DNA of 12,145 nt from Chamaesiphon sp. GTDB lineage: Bacteria > Cyanobacteriota > Cyanobacteriia > Cyanobacteriales > Chamaesiphonaceae. Below, piece by piece: positions 6,883 to 12,145 of the stretch. Positions within the stretch are counted from its first letter, which is position 1. Each line of letters opens with the position of its first letter. The position numbers and the translations under genes are program-made. The stretch spans positions 1 to 12,145 of the forward strand of contig JAJAYU010000368.1 of the NCBI GenBank assembly GCA_026786125.1, written 5' to 3'. The notes below the pieces were generated by a model. The model saw only the letters and a list, made by a program, of their open reading frames with translations, was not told where the DNA came from and did no database searches.

Positions 6883-7818
6883 CTAATAAAAATACAACCA
6901 AACTGGAATCATTACCAGAAAAATCAGCGTACTGACAATAATACTACTAGCAACGAGATTTCCATCGAGATGATACTCCTCCGCCAGAATCAATCCGGCA
7001 AAAGCGCAAGGCATCCCCGACATCAGCACCAATCCCAACCGAGGATCGCCACTCATCCCCATCATGGTAATCGCCACTCCGACGATGGTTGGCATCACGA
7101 TCGTTTTGAGGATAGCTGGCAATAGAGCAAGTTTGAGACTTTGCCAACCCTGAATCTGACTCAATCTAATCCCCATCAAAATAAACGCCCCTGGAATCAC
7201 CACCCAAATCGAGGCATGAAGACTTGATTCGACTAATTCTGGGAATGGTATCGTCCGAGTCAACGAACCCAGGGCAAAGCCCCAGAGAGATGGCACAGAG
7301 CAGAGATCTTTCAACTGCATCCACCAATTATTCTGAGCAGTGCCTTGACGACCATAATAACTAGAGACTAATACGCCCAAGCCATAGGTACCAAAAACAT
7401 TCTGGGTAACGCTGTACAGTACAGCCCAGCTTAAATCTTGCGGTGACACAAAGTATGGGACGATTGCCAATCCCACAAACCCCGTATTTCCCAACATCGA
7501 ACACAATAATAAGCTCCCACTCAGTCCAGGTGTAGGCGCAGGACGATCTGGCTGCAATCGTTGCCAAATCTGAATACTCACCCACCCCAATCCCAACCCC
7601 AATAGCAGCGATGCAACTGTAATTGTCGGTGCTAATTGAGCGCGCTGATCAAAGGTCGTTTGGCGTGCTAATGAAAAAATCTCGATCGGTACACCAATCC
7701 AATACAACCCCCGCCCCAACCAATATGGAAACCTCTCAGGTAAAAACCTCACCGACAAAATACCCAAACCCGTCCAGCAAATTAGCGGAGTATATGCCTG
7801 GATCAGCGGGTCGAGCAT
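6883..7818 (-). CDS. AEC-family transporter (auxin efflux carrier type)
   Basis: This is an inner-membrane permease of the auxin efflux carrier superfamily (PF03547), whose bacterial members move organic anions such as malonate or malate, or have unknown substrates. The 311-residue protein has about ten hydrophobic segments, roughly at 8-26, 36-51, 64-84, 101-122, 130-153, 173-190, 203-219, 229-250, 258-279 and 287-311. The family hallmark is SMLGNTGFVGLAIVPYF in the fourth segment. The second half contains LKTIVMPTIVG and MSGMPCAFAGLILAEEY. The length is typical. ATG 7818 is the start, and a 48-bp octamer array begins 13 bases upstream of it. No substrate can be inferred from the neighbours, an unrelated division gene and a cupin operon. 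Confidence 0.92.
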   Translation of the reverse strand: MLDPLIQAYTPLICWTGLGILSVRFLPERFPYWLGRGLYWIGVPIEIFSLARQTTFDQRAQLAPTITVASLLLGLGLGWVSIQIWQRLQPDRPAPTPGLSGSLLLCSMLGNTGFVGLAIVPYFVSPQDLSWAVLYSVTQNVFGTYGLGVLVSSYYGRQGTAQNNWWMQLKDLCSVPSLWGFALGSLTRTIPFPELVESSLHASIWVVIPGAFILMGIRLSQIQGWQSLKLALLPAILKTIVMPTIVGVAITMMGMSGDPRLGLVLMSGMPCAFAGLILAEEYHLDGNLVASSIIVSTLIFLVMIPVWLYFY

Positions 7819-7831
7819 GAATTAGAGAGTG

Positions 7832-7879
7832 CGGGGACTGGGAGACTCGGGGACTAGGGGACTCGGGGACTTGGAGACT
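7832..7879. repeat. 6 x 8-bp tandem array (NGGGGACT)
   Basis: The six units in exact 8-bp register are CGGGGACT, GGGAGACT, CGGGGACT, AGGGGACT, CGGGGACT and TGGAGACT. On the coding strand of the adjacent permease it reads AGTCCCCN, C-rich and poor in G. It starts 13 bases before the permease ATG, in the leader. The first base varies between units while GGGGACT or GGAGACT is kept, so it looks like a heptamer STRR with an added variable base. Confidence 0.88.
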
Positions 7880-7902
7880 GGAGAATAGCCCCAGCTATCA
7901 AT

Positions 7903-8018
7903 TATCAATTATCAATTACTTGTACTGTTCGCGTAGCGTCTGCCTTAGCAGAGCGTAGCCGTTCGCATAGCGTCTCGTTCGCGAAGCGTCTCCGATAGGA
8001 GAAGAGAAGTATCAATTA
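7903..8018. repeat. 116-bp structured interspersed repeat, copy B
   Basis: This is the second copy of the repeat at 3301-3416. It differs only at 7946 (T instead of C), which lies in the 4-base loop of the TCTGC/GCAGA hairpin, so the stem is unchanged. One extra TATCAAT unit precedes it (from 7896). Its right end provides the TAA stop codon (8016-8018) of the minus-strand ftn2 gene, and identity with copy A ends at that base. Confidence 0.9.
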
Positions 8019-10562
8019 CCGAACCACATCCTTGATATACCAGCGTCCTTGCTGACGAACGAGGTTGTATTCAACTGTTACTTTTTTGGAATAGGAGTTA
8101 TCTGGATCTAATTGCTCTGCTTTGTAGGACTGAGCATTTTCGTCTACTTGTACTTTGATTCTAGCTGCATTTGCCAGGGGATTGGCAGGAGCGATCGATA
8201 ATACCCCAATATTCTGGTGTTGGTATTGCCAGTGAATATTTGATCCTTTGGCTGCTTTAGAGCGATTGAGTGCTGTAGACAAAGCAGGCTCTACCAAAAT
8301 ATCCTTTAATGGAGCAGTTTGATATCCTCGATCGAGGGATTTTGCCTTGGCACTCAACCAGGTTTTGACTGTCTGTTGAGCGATGTCAGTAGTCAGCAAT
8401 TCAGGCTTCGCAGTTGCCGGAGCAGGTTTTGGGGCTGTCTGAATTGTGTCGATCTTATTGCTGGCAGCCGGATTTGGTGCAGCAGTTAGATTCACGATGG
8501 TTTTGTAAACACTCGGTACTGCACTACCGATGGCAGTTACCAACCAGGTGGCACCCCAGATACAGGCAACTCCACCAGTCCCAACTAACAAAATTCTGGG
8601 AATATTTGCTTTGCGGCGGATCTTGCGTGGACGAACTAGGGGACCAGATCGACTACCTGTTTTGACTAATTTTCCGGCTTTTGCTGTGGTGACTAATTCA
8701 CCGCTAGTTTCGGCAGAGAGCAATGTTTGGGGACGATCTGGGTAAAGTTGCTCGAACTGCCCATCGATGGTTCTCGCCGTGGGCATTGAGCGACGACGTT
8801 GGCGTTCCCGTTCCAATTGAATCACGTTGCTAGATTCTTCGAGTTCGGTGGTGGCGGTAACGGGTAATTCTGGAGTGGGTGTAGGAACGGGAAGTGGTAA
8901 CGATGGTTGCTCGACTCGCACGGCAGGAATAATCGGAGCACTCCCCAATCGATCGGAATGTGGTTGCCAAGCTGTAATTAAACTACTAGAACGACGACCA
9001 CCTGTTGCCGATATTCGACCTTTGGGCAGAATGTCGGACAGATCTGAAGTTTCGCGGATCGTCGATCTAGCCGTCGATTCGCGTGGCTCTCCGGTCGATC
9101 GATCCAGACTGAGGGAGCCAGAGAGATCCCCAGAGGGCGGTACATCGATCAGTTGGGGCGAGGATGCTGCCCAGCTAGTCAGATTACCATCGTTAGTAGG
9201 TACTCGATCGGCAAAATCCTGAACATCTCGATCGCTAAAATAAGCTTCAAGCGCGGGATTCCCATTGGTGACTAGATCGCGGAAGTAGGGGAAGGCTTCG
9301 TCTTTTAACCACGATTCGGCATAGAAGCATAGCCCTCTAGTTAAATTGGTCAATCCATTGGATTGTTGGCGAATCACCAGCAATGCGGCTGATTCTGATC
9401 CTGTTTGGAGGATTCGATCTGCTTCTTCTGTCTGACCCAACAACAAAGCGCAAATTGCTTGCAAGATTGTCACATCCCAGCGTTGACTGAGCCGATACTG
9501 CAAGATTTGTTGAGCAGTATAAATCAGTTGGGGATTGCGATAGGCAAATCCTTGGATAATCAGTGCATGAACATGAAGATAGGTGCAAGCTAATTGCATC
9601 CCATTCAACGCCTTAGTTCCCAATTGCTGGGCATCTCTAGCGATCTGGCTAAATAAATTACGCTGTTCCGCCGCAGTCAGGTGCGGTAAGGTTTGATAGA
9701 TAAATTCGATCGTCCGTTCGCCATTTAAGCCAAATCTCTCTTGACACTTTAGCTCATTAGTGCAGGCACTTTCGAGCAACTCCTCTAGAAATTGAATCCC
9801 CTGTCCGCGCTGTTCAACTTGATCGAGTGGCAATGCGACTAAACAGGAGATCCGATAAGGGCGCAACCGATCGAGCTTCAGATCGATTTGACCCTGGATT
9901 TGCGGGAAAATGTCCTCTTGCACCAGAATTTTCTTAGCAGTTTCGTAGTGAATTACCGCCGCTTCATAGCAACGATCTCCCCACTCCCGTTCACCCAATT
10001 CATAAAAGGACGATACCATCGCGAGGATGATATCTGGCTTGAGCGGAATAATATAGTCACCAGTCGCTGTATGTTTGAGCTTGGCCAGAATTGTCGGATC
10101 GATATTATTGACCAAATTTCCGCGCAAATTTCCACTCGTACTCACAGACATCAGTGGGTGCGGGTGGAGACTGCCGCTATTACTATTGCGACCATTGTTG
10201 CCCAGGTATGGCATACAAATACTATTAATTTCCTCATACTCACCTTGCTCAAATAAGATCAGCAACCCGCCCAAAAAATGTTCCGTAGCAACATCTAATT
10301 CCCGCCGACAGTACAATGGGGAATCTTCGCTAGTCTCGGCTAATGCTGGCGAAAGCTGCGTTTCGGCATATTCTGCCCGTTGCTGTGGATCCCTCAACAC
10401 CTGATACGCCATCGTAATCAGTTGCTTGCGAGATTCGATCGCAGCATCCGAATACTCCTGCCGAGGCAATTGGAGTAAGCGGTCGTGATATGCCTGCTCT
10501 AACTCCGATAGATTGCTCTCCGGGACACCTAAAATCTGATAATAATCAAGCGGGATTCGCAC
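8016..10562 (-). CDS. ftn2: Cell division protein ZipN/Ftn2 (ARC6 homologue)
   Basis: This FtsZ-ring organiser in cyanobacteria (orthologous to plastid ARC6) anchors and recruits early division proteins at the cytoplasmic membrane. The protein has 848 residues. A J-like domain covers about 6-70 (PLDYYQILGVPE... YQVLRDPQQRAEYA) but has no HPD tripeptide, as in this family. A helical domain spans about 85-450. A long Ser/Pro/Arg-rich linker at about 455-650 includes QFEQLYPDRPQTLL. One membrane segment lies near 655-680 (ILLVGTGGVACIWGATWLVTAIG), followed by a C-terminal IMS/DUF4101 domain at about 725-848 ending GRWYIKDVV. A low-complexity stretch of about 40 residues near 121-165 looks like an insertion. 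GTG 10562 is the start: an in-frame TAA lies two codons upstream, and an AGGT sits at Shine-Dalgarno distance. The stop codon lies inside a repeat copy. The gene is divergent from pdhA. Confidence 0.95.
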   Translation of the reverse strand: MRIPLDYYQILGVPESNLSELEQAYHDRLLQLPRQEYSDAAIESRKQLITMAYQVLRDPQQRAEYAETQLSPALAETSEDSPLYCRRELDVATEHFLGGLLILFEQGEYEEINSICMPYLGNNGRNSNSGSLHPHPLMSVSTSGNLRGNLVNNIDPTILAKLKHTATGDYIIPLKPDIILAMVSSFYELGEREWGDRCYEAAVIHYETAKKILVQEDIFPQIQGQIDLKLDRLRPYRISCLVALPLDQVEQRGQGIQFLEELLESACTNELKCQERFGLNGERTIEFIYQTLPHLTAAEQRNLFSQIARDAQQLGTKALNGMQLACTYLHVHALIIQGFAYRNPQLIYTAQQILQYRLSQRWDVTILQAICALLLGQTEEADRILQTGSESAALLVIRQQSNGLTNLTRGLCFYAESWLKDEAFPYFRDLVTNGNPALEAYFSDRDVQDFADRVPTNDGNLTSWAASSPQLIDVPPSGDLSGSLSLDRSTGEPRESTARSTIRETSDLSDILPKGRISATGGRRSSSLITAWQPHSDRLGSAPIIPAVRVEQPSLPLPVPTPTPELPVTATTELEESSNVIQLERERQRRRSMPTARTIDGQFEQLYPDRPQTLLSAETSGELVTTAKAGKLVKTGSRSGPLVRPRKIRRKANIPRILLVGTGGVACIWGATWLVTAIGSAVPSVYKTIVNLTAAPNPAASNKIDTIQTAPKPAPATAKPELLTTDIAQQTVKTWLSAKAKSLDRGYQTAPLKDILVEPALSTALNRSKAAKGSNIHWQYQHQNIGVLSIAPANPLANAARIKVQVDENAQSYKAEQLDPDNSYSKKVTVEYNLVRQQGRWYIKDVVR

Positions 10563-10679
10563 AGTTTACCTAATCCACCAGGAACAACATCGTTAGCAAC
10601 TATCACTAAATTAGCACAGCATCGATCAAAGGGAATCGCTGTACCGAACTGTGAACTATATTACTCCAAATTTGTAATA

Positions 10680-10745
10680 GTGGATAGTGGATGGTGAAGA
10701 TCGACGCAAGCGTCTCCCACTTCCCCACTTCCCCCGTCCCCCATC
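10680..10745. repeat. Mosaic of short repeat fragments between ftn2 and pdhA
   Basis: GTGGATA, GTGGATG and GTGAAGA (10680-10700) are three units of the CATCCAC-type heptamer on the opposite strand. They are followed by a GACGC-AA-GCGTC palindrome (10703-10714). From 10715 come C-rich 7- or 8-base units of the TCCCACT / TCCCCCG kind. It fills part of the 262-bp divergent gap. No clear promoter was recognised in the remainder. Confidence 0.55.
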
Positions 10746-10824
10746 TAAATTCCCCCATCCCCCTAGCCACCAGTACCTAAATAGGCGACAATATCGATCG
10801 AATACAAGTGGATAAAGCAAACTC

Positions 10825-11856
10825 ATGGTTCAAGAGAGAACTGCACCCGCATTTGAGCCAAAGTCGGGGGAAATCACGAAAGCAGAAGGCTTGATGTTGT
10901 ACCGTGATATGATTCTCGGTCGCTTCTTTGAGGACAAATGCGCGGAGATGTACTATCGAGGCAAAATGTTTGGTTTTGTCCATCTGTACAATGGTCAAGA
11001 AGCCGTATCCTCAGGCATCATCAAAGCAATGCGTCCAGGCGAGGATTATGTTTCCAGTACTTATCGCGATCACGTTCATGCCCTCAGTGCTGGTGTCCCT
11101 GCCCGGGAAGTGATGGCTGAGTTATTTGGCAAGGAAACAGGCTGTAGCAAAGGGCGCGGTGGCTCGATGCACATGTTCTCTAAGCAACATCGCTTACTCG
11201 GCGGCTATGCTTTTATTGCTGAAGGAATTCCGGTCGCAACTGGAGCAGCTTTTGCGAGCAAATACCGTCGTGAAGCATTGGGTGATGCTAGTTCTGATCT
11301 CGTATCAGCCAGCTTCTTCGGCGATGGTGCGGCCAATAACGGACAGTTCTTTGAATGTCTGAACATGGCGGCTTTATGGAAGTTGCCGATGATTTATGTG
11401 GTCGAAAATAACAAATGGGCGATCGGGATGTCCCATGAACGCGCTACCTCTGTTCCCGAAATCTACAAGAAAGCCGCCGCTTTTGGAATGCACGGCGTAG
11501 AAGTCGATGGGATGGATGTCTTGGCTGTCTATGATGCGGCTAAAGAGGCGGTAGCTCGCGCTCGTGCCGGAGAAGGGCCAACCTTGATTGAAGCGATGAC
11601 TTACCGTTTTCGCGGTCACTCCTTGGCAGATCCGGACGAACTCCGACCCAAAGAGGAAAAAGAATTTTGGTTCGCCCGCGATCCGATCACTAAATTTGCC
11701 AAGTACTTAGTAGCGGAAGGCTTATTCACGGAAGCTGAACTGACCGCGATCGACAAGGAAATTCAGGATGTGATCGACGATTCGGTTGAGTTTGCCGAAA
11801 ATAGTCCCGAACCAGATCCAGCCGAATTGCGTCGTTATATTTTTGCTGGCGATTAG
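10825..11856 (+). CDS. pdhA: Pyruvate dehydrogenase E1 component, alpha subunit
   Basis: With PdhB, this subunit forms the thiamine-diphosphate-dependent E1 enzyme that decarboxylates pyruvate and feeds acetyl groups to E2 on the way to acetyl-CoA. The 343-residue protein carries the ThDP/Mg motif from [12 protein letters not shown] (GDG at 166-168) to VVENN (Asn195/Asn196). It also has [11 protein letters not shown], the [10 protein letters not shown] loop (78-87) and the GRGGSMHMF segment. [15 protein letters not shown] near 260-274 corresponds to the phosphorylation-loop region that orders around the cofactor. Length and ends agree with cyanobacterial PdhA. ATG 10825 is the start, with no obvious Shine-Dalgarno. 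pdhB is not in the window, so the subunits are encoded apart. A strong hairpin follows the stop codon, suggesting a single-gene transcript. The gene is divergent from ftn2. Confidence 0.97.
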   Translation: MVQERTAPAFEPKSGEITKAEGLMLYRDMILGRFFEDKCAEMYYRGKMFGFVHLYNGQEAVSSGIIKAMRPGEDYVSSTYRDHVHALSAGVPAREVMAELFGKETGCSKGRGGSMHMFSKQHRLLGGYAFIAEGIPVATGAAFASKYRREALGDASSDLVSASFFGDGAANNGQFFECLNMAALWKLPMIYVVENNKWAIGMSHERATSVPEIYKKAAAFGMHGVEVDGMDVLAVYDAAKEAVARARAGEGPTLIEAMTYRFRGHSLADPDELRPKEEKEFWFARDPITKFAKYLVAEGLFTEAELTAIDKEIQDVIDDSVEFAENSPEPDPAELRRYIFAGD

Positions 11857-11873
11857 GGCAGATTAAGTACTAG

Positions 11874-11919
11874 ATAGTTGCAATCAGGTCGAGTTTTACT
11901 CAAATCTGGTTGCAACTAT
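11874..11919. terminator. Strong hairpin after pdhA
   Basis: ATAGTTGCAATCAG (11874-11887) pairs with CTGGTTGCAACTAT (11906-11919), with 13 Watson-Crick pairs and one T-G wobble. An inner GAGT/ACTC stem (11891-11894 with 11898-11901) has a TTT loop. It begins 17 bases after the pdhA stop. Only a short T/A stretch follows (TTATGAAAG), so it may end transcription or protect the 3' end. Confidence 0.65.
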
Positions 11920-11968
11920 TTATGAAAGATATTTTCGCAAATTATAGGTGGCTAAATAGATTTAGTCG

Positions 11969-12145
11969 ATGTCCAACAAATTATCATCCCTATTATTAAT
12001 TTTGCTGTGTGGTGGTTGCAGTTCAACCTCGGTCAATATCAATACAGTCCAACTGCCGCAGCTATTGGCATCTTTGCCAACTTTGGCACCTATTCAGCGA
12101 GCTGCAACGGTAGAGATTCACAATGATTGGAATGGATATTCTGAT
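11969..12145 (+). CDS. Putative lipoprotein, 3' end outside the window
   Basis: An open frame from ATG 11969 runs to the window edge (59 codons, no stop). It begins MSNKLSSLLLILLCGGCSS: one lysine, a hydrophobic core at about residues 7-13, and a lipobox-like CGGC with Cys17. The -3 residue is Cys rather than the usual Leu/Val/Ile, so lipid attachment is likely but not certain. After Cys17 come Ser/Thr-rich residues, then LPQLLASLPTLAPIQRAATVEIHNDWNGYSD. I do not recognise a family. The start lies 49 bases after the pdhA hairpin, so it is probably transcribed separately. Confidence 0.6.
   Translation, partial: MSNKLSSLLLILLCGGCSSTSVNINTVQLPQLLASLPTLAPIQRAATVEIHNDWNGYSD

Noticed and set aside
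8414..9222. Plus-strand open frames of 83 and 131 codons inside ftn2
   Set aside because: They lie antisense to a well-supported long gene, have no family motifs, and are frame shadows of its disordered linker region.
9888..10404. Plus-strand open frames of 109-122 codons inside the 5' half of ftn2
   Set aside because: They are antisense to conserved Ftn2 coding sequence, with composition unlike a real protein.

Overview
The window looks like chromosomal DNA of a cyanobacterium. It carries a ZipN/Ftn2-type division protein (a cyanobacterial and chloroplast family), is dense in CGATCG with two exact HIP1 octamers (GCGATCGC), and has short tandem-repeat arrays and palindromic repeats typical of cyanobacterial intergenic DNA. 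The genus cannot be fixed from the sequence. I see no phage, insertion-sequence, CRISPR, tRNA or rRNA signature. Most of the window is housekeeping genes; the less ordinary content is between them.

Layout, left to right. A TPR protein runs in from the left edge. It is followed by trpS (tryptophanyl-tRNA synthetase) with an extended -10 promoter and a leader inverted repeat, then a small secreted TPR protein ending directly in a 14-bp hairpin. hemC (porphobilinogen deaminase) lies on the minus strand, and a DUF815-type AAA ATPase diverges from it. Convergent to the ATPase is a two-gene minus-strand operon, a cupin then an IscA/HesB-family protein, joined by a TAATG overlap. Next, on the minus strand, come an AEC-family permease and ftn2/zipN. 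pdhA (pyruvate dehydrogenase E1 alpha) diverges from ftn2 and ends in a strong hairpin. A putative lipoprotein gene is cut by the right edge.

The genes do not form one pathway. They serve tRNA charging, tetrapyrrole synthesis, Fe-S metabolism, division, central carbon metabolism and transport. The cupin-IscA pair is the only clear operon.

The intergenic DNA is unusual. Four arrays of 7- or 8-bp units (2671-2719, 4528-4575, 5884-5932, 7832-7879) are each 48-49 bp long. Three end 3-13 bp before a start codon, and the fourth encodes the C-terminal residues and stop codon of the IscA-family protein. A 116-bp structured repeat occurs twice (3301-3416, 7903-8018), differing at one base in a hairpin loop. 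Both copies lie just past the 3' end of a minus-strand gene, and the second supplies the ftn2 stop codon. A region at 6757-6802 resembles the flanks of this repeat joined without its core, as an empty site would. I found no convincing new multi-gene system; the repeat-gene boundary relationships are the most interesting material.
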